DNA of 64,000 nt from assembly GCA_964304625.1 (NCBI GenBank), contig OZ199838.1:12276001-12340000 (forward strand), given 5' to 3'. Source of the stretch: Kudoa neothunni (lineage: Eukaryota > Cnidaria). The position numbers and the translations under genes are program-made. The notes under the pieces are model-generated. The model worked only from the letters and a program-made list of their open reading frames with translations. It had not been told where the DNA came from and did not search any database. Of this stretch, positions 49,439 to 62,489 are shown piece after piece. Each line of letters starts with the position of its first letter. Position 1 is the stretch's first letter.

Positions 49439-52400
49439 CTATTGCTCTTTCTTTCGAAAAAGAAAGTGTTGTTTGTGATGTGACGATGCTTTGGAGGGAT
49501 GTGACCTTTTCTTTTTATCAAATTCCAGATACATTAGGCCATCACTTCCCGAGAATTTGGAAAGTGCACTTTTTCCAAATCTTTGAGACGATGAGCTATT
49601 GAGAGACAAATCTCTATCGGTGGTGCCATCGTCACTCTCCAATACTTCCTTATCAGTAGCAGCATAGATCTAGAATAATTACCAATTTCGAGCATATAAA
49701 AAGTCGCTCTAATAATTCACTTTAGCTATAAGTTCTTGTTGGTCTTGTTTTGACGAGTAATACAAATTAGGCTAAATAATGTTGATTTAACGTTCTTTAT
49801 TCAAAAAACCAACAACAGAAAGTACCGTTTTGTCCACTTCATCAATGATATTGTTAACAACTTTATAACTGTAGCCTTGGTTGATAAGGAAACGTTGTCT
49901 CTTGGCAGCAAAAACACTTTCTTCAGTGTCACTCGAAATAAGACTGTAAAAGAAAGCGTTATATTCTTCAGCAATAGATTCTAATAAAAAACTAGTACGA
50001 TCACAGTTATTTCAAATTAGTCACCTTTTTTTGCTCTTAAGATTCTTCCCAAACGTTGAGCTTCTTGTCTTCTAGAGCCACCATGAGAAGAAATCTAATA
50101 AGAAATGTAGCTATAATAACCGCCAAATAATTACTTGTATCAGCACATTAGCTTCAGGCATATCAAATGATGTGTCTCCAACCTTAAAAATTAATTGAAA
50201 AAATCCGAGCAATTATTCCATCACTATACTTTGGAAATAAATATAGTGTTGACTAGTGGATTATTGACAAAGTTTTGGATAATTTTTAGGCGCTCGTTTT
50301 GCGAAGTAGGTCCATAAATGTATGGTCTGAGTGAGGAATTATAAAAAATGTTACTTAAATAAGAAACAACTTGTTGAGACGTATAGCGTAGAATTTCAAT
50401 GCGAAAACATTATCAGAAAACACTATAATTTTGTCATTTCGTTGTTCATGGTATTTGATTAGAAACTAACATCAACAGAATTCAGCCACGTAGTTCATAG
50501 CACAGTGTAGATTGATTACTTGGCAAATTCGGAATTTATTTGGATTCATCAAATAAAATAACTAAATTTCGAACCATTAAAATAGAAAAACATAATAAAT
50601 ATAATTTAAATTTTATATTATCCTTATATAAAACAATTCTTTTAACAACAAAATAACAATTTCGTTATTTTAATCAGCGATGGAAAATACCATTCTTCTT
50701 TTAGGGGAGTGTTTCAAGTATTCTGAAAAGAATTCCGGAGTCATTGGACACCAAACTTCGGCGCATTGTACTCTTGCAATGTAACGATTCTTTTGCAATT
50801 CCATCCAATTGGCTTCGTATAATTTTGGGCCGATAAGAAAATTCAAATCCTGAATTTTGTCGTCCTCTCTCACAAGTGTAGCAGTCAATCCAATTTTACA
50901 ATGAGCATTGATAACTTTAATCAATTGGATTAAGTTAGATGGATATTAGAAGTAGAAAGTTACTTGTTAACACACGCCTAAAATGCCTAGCAGGTATAGT
51001 ATGTACCTCTAATTTTAAAATCTTAGAAAACATGTAACCACGGTGAGGTAGATACCATCGAGAATCATTAGACCCCATTCTTTTGATTTGAGAAATTCGA
51101 GAATCTGCTCGGATTCAAACGACCTTTTGGTGCTATGGGAAAGCATAGTGTACGTTGTGATGGCGACCTGACAAACTAAATAAGTTTTACATAAGTGATT
51201 AGTCACCTGTGTAAAACCTTTGTATTTGTCTTTGGAGTCGGAGGTGAAACGGCAAATTGTGGAATCATCAATAGTGGACCATAGGCGAAATTGCGATCTC
51301 CATTGTTCGACAGAAACACCTAAGATCAAGGGTGATAAACTCATAATTGTTTTTGTGTGAGGTAAATGGTTACCAGAGTTGCAAATAACTAAACACTTTT
51401 TCTTAACTGTACAGGCAGCGGTTACGCCGACAAGCGATTTCCCAGCACCACACGGAAGCACAATAATACCAGATCTAGCTCGACCATTACCAAACACCTT
51501 GCTAAGACATTTCTCCTACAAACAACGTATAAATCGACGAGCTTTGAATCCATAAAATACTTGATATGGACGTAGGATTGTCATTGGTTTTAAGTCAATT
51601 CTTGAGATTACACACAAATTAACTCACCAAGTTACAATTGTGCTATAACATAAATACATAATATCGGGGTTGACAGTGTCATTTTTAAAATCATATTCAG
51701 CCAAAAGTGGATAATCCAACTCAATACACCTAATAACATATTAAATCTCAAATTTTTCATATAAAAATGAATTAAAAATATTTAAATGTTATACATTTAA
51801 TACTTTTAATACTTTTAACTTATAATAAAAGTCTAATAAAATAAGTTTCCTTTAATAGAATTTATGGAATTTTTGTAAAAATGAATAATAAATATTTCAA
51901 ATAATTTCCTAACATGACCTAAGAATATTAAACACTCAATAAACTATCGATTTAATTTGTTTATAAATTAATTTTTTTATGTAAATATAAATAATGATTT
52001 ACCTTTTAAACGACAAACTTTTTTTTTGCTAGCGTTAGGCGGTAAAGTTAAATCCTATGCCAAGTACGCTGCAGGGTCAATATTTAAATTTAAAAATTAT
52101 AATCTATAATCTTAGGAATTCCTATTTATGGGTTACGAATATAGTTCAATTTATAAAACAAATTAGATTTAATTAATCTCTACATACAATTATATTTATA
52201 GAGAACAGAAATTGGAAAAATAGTCAAATTGTACTTATACACAAGATTAAATTTTATCGGGTAAATAAACAGTCTCATAATCAAAATCCTTATCTAAAAA
52301 TAATATTTCAAACTTGAATTAACAATTATTCATGTTAATTTTAACTGTGGGATTTTTAATCTTTAGATCCGGTTCAAAAAATTCCGCGGCCGTTAGGCAT

Positions 52401-53974
52401 ACGTATAAACAATTAAGAAAGAGTAGTTTAGGATTCGAATTGCACAGAAATTAGGATTAGGACAATTAAAACTGGGAAAGATAGAACAAGTGAACTTAAA
52501 ACTTGGGAAATTAAAACTATGCAAATGAGAAGTACAGAGATGAAAGCTAGGGGAATTAGAATTAGCAAAACTAAAATGAGATAACATTAAAAGCTAAGTA
52601 ACCTTCGTTGTAGATCTTCAAGTTTGTGTTGCATAACTTCGAATGAAAATAATTCCCCGCCGTTTGTGTTCTAAAGCAAGAAAAATTAAATATATTTCAT
52701 GAATTTACAATATAATAAAGCTTCTTAAAGCAAAAATAAAATACAATCGAAGATAAAATTGATAGCTCTTGGTTGTTGGATTTAGAGTCGAGTTGTTTAG
52801 CCTGGGGAGTATCGCCGTTGTCATCAATCAAAAGTGAAATATATTTTTGATATTCTACATCTTCGGCTGAGACACTTTTCGATTCCTTCGATAATGTAAA
52901 AAGCGCATTTAATATACTTCTTACATTTGAAGGTTGTTGTGTGTTGCTTACGGAAATATTCTATGAAATTATTAATAAAAAATCCAAGCAACTAATCAAT
53001 ACTCTAATTGACATTAGCTTTTGTCGTTGTGGTTTAGCACGATTGGCGGCTTCTTTATTGTATCTTAACCATGCAGTTGTAAACGTTTAGAAAAAATAGC
53101 GCAAGTTACTTGCATTCACAAATGACTGAATCTGTTAACAAGAAACTAATATACTCCTAATTAAAAGAAACGTTGTTCTAATTCGCCCATTGGAACAAAA
53201 AATGAAATACCGCTTTATGACTCTCAACATAATATTTGTTGTGTTTCAACACAAGTTTCACTTTTCCATAACTTACGGTGCACAGCTGAAAACAGTATTC
53301 AATAGTTGTTAATTAAATTAAATAGATAACTTTAATAAACTCAATTATCCCACTAGGAATGTTGGTTTTGCACATAAGATTTAAATATTTGATAATATTC
53401 TCAGTCTAAGCAAAAAAAGTTAGACCGACTATGACATTAGACGCATTCGGAATAACGAATTTTCAATTACATCAAGTCCAACTGAAACGGCAGCATAAAG
53501 CGAGTATGCTGTCATTCTTACAAAATAATTAATTGCTATTATTCTATCGTAGCATACTTATATTCGTGAATGTATTCAGGTCTACAAACAGGCTAAAATT
53601 TAAAAATAATAAATACAGTATTGCGGCGATTTAAATCACCTCCGCGATAGTTAGAAGAAAATCGTGCGCTTGTGTAAAATGGGGAGAAAACGACTCCAAA
53701 TATATACGTCCATTTGGTGCAATCCATATAGGACGAGAATCGTGATCCATTTTCAATTCTAACATTGATCGATAATCTTTAAAACCAAGCGAATTCTTAA
53801 AACACTCATTTAGACCATGTCAGTATTAACCAATCAATAAATAATGACTTTTTCAACGTTATCAAAAATTGTGCGACCCGCTGCAGTAGGTATTAGTGCT
53901 TTTTCGCTATCTTTTTTAAGACCAATGACGTCGGGGCTTTCAGAGTCGTCATCTTTTTTATATTTGCTGGACAT
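49439..53974 (-). CDS. ERCC3: XPB / ERCC3, TFIIH 3'-5' DNA helicase
   Basis: XPB is the DNA translocase of TFIIH, needed for promoter opening and nucleotide excision repair. Seen from the start (ATG 53974): an N-terminal region with [19 protein letters not shown] and [13 protein letters not shown], then [20 protein letters not shown] and [18 protein letters not shown]. Helicase motif I follows ([20 protein letters not shown]), then [29 protein letters not shown] (DEVH box) and [20 protein letters not shown] with the XPB RED motif. The second RecA-like domain reads [47 protein letters not shown] and [20 protein letters not shown]. The C-terminus has the family's Ser-rich region ([20 protein letters not shown]) and ends RKKEQ (stop 49439-49441). 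More than a dozen introns of 40-60 nt are present, plus one of about 880 nt (51731-52608). All catalytic motifs are intact. Confidence 0.96.
51731..52608 (-). other. Long XPB intron with an AG-rich semi-repetitive tract
   Basis: Bounded by AACGAAG|GTTACT and TTTAG|GTGTATTGAG; splicing joins LEDLQRR to CIELDYPLL in frame. At 52430-52590 the plus strand holds a degenerate purine-rich series (GGATTAGGACAATTAAAACT, TTGGGAAATTAAAACT, GGGGAATTAGAATTAGCAAA), likely a decayed minisatellite. The 64-codon minus-strand frame over it is only a by-product. Confidence 0.65.
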
Positions 53975-56924
53975 TCCACCCTAAACGCATCCATAAAACA
54001 TAATTAATATCCTTTCATTCTTATTAAAAATGAATTAACTTCAACTTTTTAAAGTTAGTCCTTATTTCGAATCCCCTACGCAATCAAACAAGGGGGCGCA
54101 GTCGCACTTATCGATTAATTCATGTTGTTGTGTAAATCTGTTTGAACCACCGGAAAATTACTCTTATAGTGAATTTAGTCTTAAAAAAATTTATTCATTT
54201 TATTTTTAAACTCCAATAATTTTTTCTGCAATTGTAATGTATGTTGCTAACGCTGGCGCGCGCGCGCACACCAACGAAAACCTAATTTCAGTTAAAAATT
54301 GAATAACTTACGCAATATTTTAGGTCAGTTTTTGGATAAATATTTTCCACTTTTACAAAATAATTTATTTGAAAAATGCTTCTTTTACACTTTTTTAAAT
54401 TATCATTTAAATTCAGCAGATGAACCTTCGTATAATTTACTATTTATTATTTTCTATTTTTGAGATCATTTTATGAAGAAAATGGAGGAATGAATTAAAT
54501 TCAACGAAGAATTATATGTATAGTCATATTAAAATCACGTGATATAATTCCATTGATTGAATTATCTAACATTTGAGTCAATAAAATAACTGACGTAGAA
54601 ATTAATTTTAAATTGAAAATTATACAAACTTCTGAATTAGATTTTTTTCAACTAATAACTAAGAGGTATAAATGTTCATTTATATTGATTAATTGTTAAC
54701 GTCGGATATGTCTAAAAGATACTTAATTATGAAATTAAATGTCTTTTAAACAGAAATAAAATAGTTTGAAAATTTTTAAAACTTTCGATGAGCTTGATCA
54801 ATAAATACATGGAATTCCTGCAATGAGAAAATTCGTAGGGAATTGATTTTATTTACACAGAGGCCCAAATATTATTAATACGTTGATGATCATTATTTAA
54901 AATTTTGTGATAAAAATGTAAAACTGATAAAAATAATAAAAATATATAATTTGGGATGTTTTTTTATGATAATACCTTAGTCATTAAAATAATAGTGTTT
55001 TATTCCTCGATTTTGTTTGAATTTTAATATAATTTAAATTCTGTTCTATTTATTGTCAATTAAATACGCTGAAATAAAATGTAATATACAATAATAATTT
55101 ATCTAGATAAACCTGCGATTAATAAGATAAAATTTACTTATTTGTAACATCGAAATTTTGATTGAACGCAAGTTGAGTTGCAATTATTAAAAATTTTGAC
55201 TAGTTAATTTTTTTCTAATCTAATATCGCTAAGTATTTTTTAAGTAGGAAAGTAACTAAAAATGGCACACTCACGATGTACATGTGATGATGATAATTAA
55301 AAAATTATTTGTTAATAAATTAACACATAATAAAAACTAAATTTGATCTAAAATTCAGCGGGTCGCAGAATAAATGTTCGCAACCTCATTTAACCCATCG
55401 CTGACTTAGTTGATTTTATTTAAAATTATTTATCTAGCCAAGAGTCTCGTTTTGAATGTATTATTGCTCAAAAAAAGGAAAGGTCTGAAAATTTTCTCTA
55501 TTATAACTTCTATTTATATGTTGTCTCTCGTTGAAGCAAAATCTTTTTTTCCTGCTGATGTATTATTTGTAAAGAAAGTACAGATTTTTTTAGCATTGTT
55601 TACCATTATATTTTTAAAATCTGTTTTAAATTCCTTATTAGAAGGAGATGCAGAGTTGAGCATGTAAAAGATAGATGATGAAGGAGTTGAAATAAATCGG
55701 GAGTTACTGGTTTAGAGAATAACCAATTATTTATAGTGTATTTTCTTAAAATTAGTTAATAATTATATCAAGATATTTAGCGCCCGATTCTCAATTTCTA
55801 ATCGATTAAAAATCCAATAAATGTTCTTTTATTAGTGATTTGTGTGACTAATAGTGTTAAAACTACAAAAATCCGATTAGGGGCTACAAGAAATGTTTAA
55901 ATACTAATAAAACTTTTGATAGAAGGTTTTACACTAAAATTTTGTCTCCATTAATTATTTATTTCTTACATTTTCTAAATTTGAGAATATAGAACTTTCT
56001 GAGCTTTATGCTTGATAGAATATTCATATTAGTTATACACAGTCCAAAAGGGGTGAAAGAAAGAATAATGTAAAACAATTGAAGTTGAAAGGCTTCATTG
56101 TAATGATAAGTTTGTTGGATGGGGATTTAACGCTCCAATTTTACCAAATAATATTAAAAAAAGGGTTGCTCTCCATCAATATGGGAGAGACAGCGATAAC
56201 TGTTTCTTGTAAACACATAGGAAAGCTATTTATTTCAACATCTATATTAAATAATTTAATTGATTTCCCCAATGTTTAAGCTAATTTTCTTCGTTAGTAG
56301 GAAAGATTTTTGAGAAATTCGTGTGACGAGTCGATTATAATTATTGTCTATATCACATTAGACTTTGAATTTTTTACAACGTTATTTAGGAATCTTTTTG
56401 TGGTATTGGATGAAAGAATCTTGAAACTAATGCGTACATAAACCCTACAGAGATAAAAGCTCCAAAATAGGTTCATTCATGCCTCAGACAATGTGCTCAT
56501 GTCTCCATACATTATCTATTATATCCCAACAGATAAAGATAGGTATAAATTGACAATTTTAGATGATAACTGATATAGCTGAAAATTAACCGATTAGAAG
56601 TCCATTACAAACGTAGTGACCAACCGTTAGCTACCCATGTAAGAAAAACTACTAATGTATAAGTTAGAAGACGAGACGTAAAATAATGTTAATATTGTTG
56701 GTTATATAAATAGATAATTGGCTTAATCAAGAACTTTGTACATTTATTAGTATTTTTAGAGTAAACCCACACGTCTTGAAACCGACAATAATATTTCAGT
56801 TATAAGTTAGAATAAAGTGCTGCAGAATAATTTATGGATTCTACACTAGAAAAATTTTAATTTTGAAGATCAGAGGAACACTAAAATTTGTCAATGTTAA
56901 CAATTCTACGATTTATTTAATAGG
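53975..56924. other. Spacer between XPB and Dlx genes
   Basis: About 2.9 kb, AT-rich. Divergent promoters for XPB (left) and the Dlx gene (right) should lie at its ends. It contains a (GC)n tract (GGCGCGCGCGCGCACACC, about 54255-54272). Frames at 55410-55667 (85 codons, hydrophobic) and 56079-56279 (66 codons) have no family I recognise and are not called as genes. Confidence 0.4.
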
Positions 56925-57956
56925 ATGCACAGAAGTTACACTTCAGAGAAAAATCTCCACTCATGCGAAGAAAGCAGGAATGAAAAGTTCAACAACAAGA
57001 AAACTACCCCAAGAGCACAGAGCGATGATTCGACTAATGACTGTTACAATGGAAACTACTTAGCTATCATTCAAAACCTTAATGGGGAAATATCACATTC
57101 TAAACCCACTCTGCGAATTGATTCCAACTCATTACCCACCTTGAATGGTGTACAATCGAGTGTCGATGAGAATAGTTTCCTCTCAATAACAACTGAATAC
57201 TCACCCAATTCCTCCTCAAATGGTATCAACTATTATTATTTCTATTATTCTCAACTAATTAATGATGTTTTACTGGAATATAATCTTTGATTAGAATTTA
57301 ACGAGCAGAAACCCGACCAGGTTGAAACCTCCTTACCCACTCCTTATCTCTATTCAGAGTTGTCTGGTTTCCAAAAACATCCATACAAGTAATTTAAGAT
57401 TGCACATTAGAACTTTCTATTTAATAAACCACCATTTTCATTAACCATATTCCCAGTTGTTATGATCGGAATCCTCCAGTTATATTGTTACAAAATGAGC
57501 ATTTATACGGTATCTATTATGCGTGATATCAGAAAATTTTATTTCGTTATAGATTATAGCCATTATCATCCGAATTTTTATAAAGTCGTACCAAACAGGT
57601 ACAACGAGAAAACAGACGCACATACATCAACATTGTTGCATTTACGCTACAACAGCAACAACAACATAAGCCATCCTCTCAATAATCGACTTAACCCATA
57701 TCTTCCATTTATGCTGAATGATCCAAATTATCTTAGATACCAAAAGAGGTGCAAAAAAGCTCGTCAACCGAGAACCATATTTACCAAACAACAACTATAT
57801 AAACTTAACAAAGTTTACGACAAATCATCATATTTGACCTCTAAGGAAAGAATGGAGATAGCCAAGGAGTTAAACCTCGCTCAAACTCAAGTTAAAACTT
57901 GGTTCCAGAATAAGAGGTCAAAAATAAAAAAAATCATTATGACTCAAAATTCATAA
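56925..57956 (+). CDS. Dlx: Distal-less (Dlx)-type homeodomain transcription factor
   Basis: A sequence-specific nuclear DNA-binding protein. Four exons splice cleanly: 56925-57221, 57295-57388, 57457-57509 and 57553-57956, with introns of 43-73 nt, all GT...AG. The homeodomain (57759-57938) begins ARQPRTIFTKQQLYKLNK and ends with helix 3 LAQTQVKTWFQNKRSKIKK. Diagnostic residues are R5, F8, L16, W48, F49, Q50, N51 and R53. PRTI at the N-terminal arm and QTQVK..FQNKRSK.KK in helix 3 are typical of the Dlx class. Position 47 is Thr where Dlx proteins usually have Ile. The 200-residue N-terminal part is Asn/Ser/Tyr-rich and low in recognisable motifs (YLYSELSGFQKHPYN). Almost nothing follows the homeodomain (IIMTQNS, stop). 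The ATG at 56925 is the first in frame and follows an AATAG that could also be a splice acceptor, so an upstream 5' exon is possible. Confidence 0.88.
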
Positions 57957-59420
57957 TCACATTAAACTTTCTGCGATGCGTTATCGTATCAGATTTGATT
58001 TATCTTCTAATTGTTCTATCGATCTAGCGATGTCGTTCGTCAGAGTGTTCTCTTTCTTGCTTTATTCCTTCAAAATTTAATTACAGTTCAGTTTATTCGC
58101 AAACAAAACAAAATTGACTTACATTTTAAATGTAGAGTAGGTAATAACAAAATTTTTAAATTTGTTAAATAATTTTTTTTATTATTTTTTATAAAAAGAA
58201 TAAAATATTTTATTCATTTTGGTAATTTGTTGGATATGTTAAAAGTCCCAGTAAATTTACTAATAACTTTGATAAAAACCACCCAACAACATTTTAATGG
58301 CACAAAATCAACTTCCTTAAGTGTAGATAGAAATAATATTCACATTTAAAGTAAATTGCAGAAAATTTGATTTGGAATATTATAATGTTCCTTTATACTA
58401 TACTAGTGGGAACTGCCCAGCGTTGCTTGGGGAAAATTTTGCGTAGACACGATTCTTAATAATATTCAAAAAATATATTGAAATTTCAAATTAACCCATA
58501 GATGCAAAATTACTAAAAAATTTTAATTGACATACTTACAACGATTGAGATTAGCGAAATTTAAATTATGATCATTTCTGTGAAAGAATCAATCCTGGCG
58601 TTCATTTAAAAATTTCGTAGTCCGGCACCAACGCTAAATAATTTATTGTCAGCGTCGTATTTTTCTCCATTCCCGAATTATTAAAGCCTGTTAAAATTTT
58701 ACCCTAAACGTTATTTTTGGCCCGGCCCAGAAAGTGCGTGCACCACTGTTTACGGGAGTCAAATAAATAAAAAAAGGTATAGACATAGAAGAAAATTAAT
58801 TTTTATTGCTCAAATTAATATCCCTCGGCCCGGTAAGAGCTTAATGCCCTTTTTCCCACAAACAGCCATAAATCGCATCAACTTCAACATATAAAATTTA
58901 AATAATTGGGTGAAAGAAAAGTAAAACCATCTGCATTGAATTTAATCATGGAAAGTTAAATTTAGCAGACGATTTCATGAACTCTACGGACCCAGCGCTT
59001 GGGTTATAATGCTTTAATCTATCCTATTATAGCATGATCTATAAATTCGCTATTAATGATGCAAACATAGACTTTTTCCATATATAAAACAATGAACAGA
59101 ACCTTCAAAATGTGTTTATCAAGTCAAATACATTAAAACTCCCGAAATAGAGGGTGTATTTGCATGAATACCTAAATTTACACAAAAAATTTATATACAA
59201 CGTCAGATAGAAGCAGTTAATTAACATTTGGTAGAGCATATAAAGGGGAAAATTAACTTGAACCAACCATCAGCAGGTCATAGGCAGCTGTTAATCCTGT
59301 GGTTGAACTCAAGTAATCCGATACGCAAATTTTGAATAGACAAAATCACCATTTTCTAAACATTTTGGAACAAATGATAGTGTGAAAACGATTAAAAGAT
59401 TTTTTGAAATATTGTGATTT
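57957..59420. other. Spacer with an unnamed repeat remnant
   Basis: No gene seen. Parts at 58400-58440 (AACTGCCCAGCGTTGCTTGG) and 58620-58860 (CGGCCCGGCCCAGAAAGTG, CTCGGCCCGGTAAGAGC) are clearly less AT-rich than the surroundings and look like transposon-derived sequence, but I cannot assign a family. Confidence 0.4.
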
Positions 59421-60383
59421 TTAAAAAATTTCGACGCACATGCATTCTGTAAATGATAACAAGTCTTTCATTTCCGTTTTGGGCATCTTTCTTGCGAAGG
59501 AGTTTCTGAAATATAGCAGCCATACATTAATAATGGCAGTATTTAGACCCCACATGAAAATTTTCATGTACAACTTTAAAGATTTACGTTCTAATCTATA
59601 CAGTGCCACCGGCATATCTGATACATCGACACCTCCCATATTTTTGTTGTATTCAGAAACAACATTAGGACACTCAACATTAACCATGCGTTTGAGGCAT
59701 TTATCAAATTTCCTTACATTGGGACTGGGTTCCAAAGAAGAATGTGTTGAGGGCAATGTAACTATTGAGCCATCGCACCATTGAGATAACGCAATATCTT
59801 GATGAAGATCTTAAGTTCATTCATAAGCTCCGCGACCATTTTTCTCGAATATCTTTGCGGGAGTTAGGAGGAAATTTTTTTTTCTATTTCTTCGAATTGT
59901 ACCAACTGAGTGAATATTTCGGGTTTTAAAAATACTTGTAGTGGGATGGAAATAAAGAAAATATGTCTTTGACGTTGGAAGAGTTTCGGATAGTTTAACA
60001 ACAAAGTCTCCTGAGATTAGACCACAGTTTTGCGCAACCGTAGGTCTTTTTCCATCGTATATGTGAGAGTCATACACAATGCCACTAACACCGCATCTAG
60101 CGAAAGCTTTGAAGCCCCACTTTGAAGGTTTCTTCGGGAGATATTGTCTTGCTTTACATTTTTCTTTAAAAGGAATCATTTGTTCTTCAATTGAATTGCA
60201 TACTTCTGGAGTTATTTTTAAACATGACATTCTGAGATGGTCAAGAAAAAGTCTAATGTTTGCGAAACGAACAAAAGTGTGTGAGTTTTGGTCTGTTATA
60301 TAACAATGATTAACAGGGAGCAGAAGATTAATAGAGATTAGTGGAATTATTATCTTGTGTCTGAAATGTCTCATTCTTCTCAA
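59421..60383 (-). pseudogene. piggyBac-type transposase fragment (copy 1)
   Basis: Seen: the 60383-59817 frame contains NSIEEQMIPFKEKCKARQYL, then PKKPSKWGFKAFARCGVSG and later VGTIRRNRKK and GRGAYE. The 59756-59421 frame contains VECPNVVSEYNKNMGGVDVS and later YMKIFMWGLNTAIINVWLLY. These are the EEQM.PFK / RQYLP.KP.KWGFK and YN..MGGVD blocks of the DDE_Tnp_1_7 (piggyBac) family. The reading frame is broken between the two parts (stop at about 59817). The N-terminal third is absent; the region upstream is occupied by a second piggyBac element inserted at TTAA 60426-60429. No terminal repeat was found for this copy. Inactive. Confidence 0.85.
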
Positions 60384-60429
60384 AGTGCTGCAACTGTAAA
60401 AATGCTTTTAAAGATTTTTCGTTAATTAA

Positions 60430-62465
60430 GCCTTTGAGGACAACCTTCTAGACCTCCAGTTAAATATAACCACGGGCCCCTGGAGCCGTGGGATTAAAAT
60501 TGATCATATGGCGAATTAATAGTAAATCCGACATTAAGTATTGAAAAGCTCAAGTATGCAATAAAAACAAAAAAGCTTCGAATAAGAGTAATTTTTTATT
60601 TTGGTATACAATCATACTTAGTGCAAGTGACATATTTTACAGAATGTTCAGTACAAACATTGCTTGTACACAAATGGCAATATTATTTATTTCTAATGAT
60701 TCCGGTTGGGCAGATGAAGGAATTTTAGCATTGTCAAAATTGTAGCCAGTTATTTCTAATGATCTTTTCACGCACGGCTGCAAAGATATTTTAGGATTAG
60801 CCACGCGTATATCTTGTAATGGCTTAATCAATTGCATTGACAAATCTACAGGGAAATTTTGTCTTTTATTTATTTTACACTTCTAAAAATAATCAGGATT
60901 TCTCTGTTCAAACACCGCAACAACATTGAAAGAGACCACATCCAGAATTTGTGAAAATACGGCGTAAAGCCAGCGCTTATATTTTCCCTTACATGTATAT
61001 GTAGAAACGCGCTGATCCACCACATCAACTCCACATTTATTCATATTATAATCCTAAATAGTTATTGGTTTAGCACGAACATCAGAGTCTACTTTAGGTG
61101 TAGGATGTTGCGAAGACAGTAAGATGACAACTTTGTTTTTTTTGGGTATATAGGATACAAGGGTAAATTGAACATAGAACCCAAACAAGGAAGAGTAAAC
61201 TCTTCTAAATTTGTTTTGCACAAACTTCGAGGGTATGAAAACTCTGCATTTTCGAACGGTTCCAAACATTGAGGTTTGACGTCTTTGCAGATACAACGCA
61301 AGTTGCAAAGTTGTGAAATAGTTATCAAAGGTAATGTTCCTACCGACGTCCAACAAATGCCCTATAAGGTTAACCATCACGTTAAAAGTTAAATTATTCT
61401 CGCGTTGGCCATTAATTTCCCCCAAATAAGGTATTATAGTAGAAACGTAGCGAGATTGACTATCGCATACCATCCAAAATTTCAAGCCGTATTTCGATGT
61501 CTTTTTGGGCATGTACATCAAGAATGATACACGACCATGGAATGGATATAATTGCTCATCCACTGTTAAATTTGGGCCGGGTTTATCACTTGCATTGTCC
61601 CTATTCCAATATTCGCCAAAATTTTTTTGAATCTTAATCCACTCATGGTTGCACGAAACAGTGCTCTATCGTGAACCTCATCCCATAGAATGGAAGTGCT
61701 CTCCAAGTTTGATTTATATGCTCGACCAAAAGTAGCAATCCTATGAATGCTCTAAGTTCAACGAGGTCTATGGGTTCCATTTATCAAATAATTGCTCATA
61801 CCCTTTACGGTTTGTATATAGAATCATGTCTTCCGTCATTTTATGATTTAAACAATGAAGGAAGGCAGTGAATGGTGTTTCCGTATTCAAGGAATCACTC
61901 GGTTTACCCACTTGAATATTATTATTTATCATATTGCGATGAGGATTTGTCTTTTGAAATGTAGCTTTTTTGGGAATCGCGTCATTATTATAATTTTTTT
62001 CTACTTTTAATTCCATTCCTACATCAGTAGATCAAGATTATTAATCAAAAAAACTGAACGTAACTCAATGCTTTCACACGAGATAACAAATTACCGTTTT
62101 TATCATCGTCAAATTCATCACTATATTCAGATATTTCCCCAAAATATTTTTCCAGTTCACACGATTCTATGCTTTCATTCTCTGAAGACAAAAACTCGCT
62201 CAAATTAACTGAATTGGCCATCAATCTGTATGTCGCATGTCGAGAATTAACTTAAATGACGCGAAATTGTATAATGATTACAATACAATCGGATTATCTT
62301 TAAAAATTATGAAAAACTTTTTAATAGTAAATTCCGCTAGATAATTAATTTTTAAGAACTTACGTGAAATTTCGGCTCGAAAAAACAAATATTAAAGTCT
62401 ACCTACAAACCCAACTTAATCTGTAGGTGGCCCCGTGGAGCGAGCCCATGGTTGTCCTCAAAGGG
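60430..62465 (-). mobile_element. piggyBac element with both ends (copy 2), transposase broken
   Basis: Seen: inverted ends GCCTTTGAGGACAACC (60430-60445) and, inverted at the right, CCCTTTGAGGACAACC (62450-62465), each flanked by TTAA (60426-60429 and 62466-62469), the obligate piggyBac target site. Minus-strand coding pieces: 62016-61768 (N-terminal, TPFTAFLHCLNHKMTEDMIL), 61563-61054 (MDEQLYPFHGRVSFLMYMPK, then KTSKYGLKFWMVCDSQSRYV, NITFDNYFTTLQLALYLQRR), about 61050-60880 (DYNMNKCGVDVVDQRVSTYT, KRWLYAVFSQILDVVSFNVV) and a C-terminal part to 60637. Stops and at least one frame change separate the pieces. The copy is 2.04 kb. It carries a GC-rich subterminal hairpin (CCACGGGCCCCTGGAGCCGTGG, about 60470-60491, stems CCACGG/CCGTGG). 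A family distinct from copy 1, judging by sequence. Confidence 0.9.
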
Positions 62466-62489
62466 TTAACGATTTTTGATAAATACAAT

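Noticed and set aside
52393-52587. 64-codon Ser/Phe-rich minus-strand frame
   Set aside because: Lies in the long XPB intron and is a translation of a purine-rich degenerate repeat.
55410-55667. 85-codon plus-strand frame, hydrophobic
   Set aside because: No signal peptide or domain pattern I can support, no splice partners, no similarity to neighbours; left as unassigned.
58400-58860. Less AT-rich patches resembling a known repeat class
   Set aside because: Suggests a transposon remnant, but no ends, coding motif or second copy in the window, so no family is claimed.
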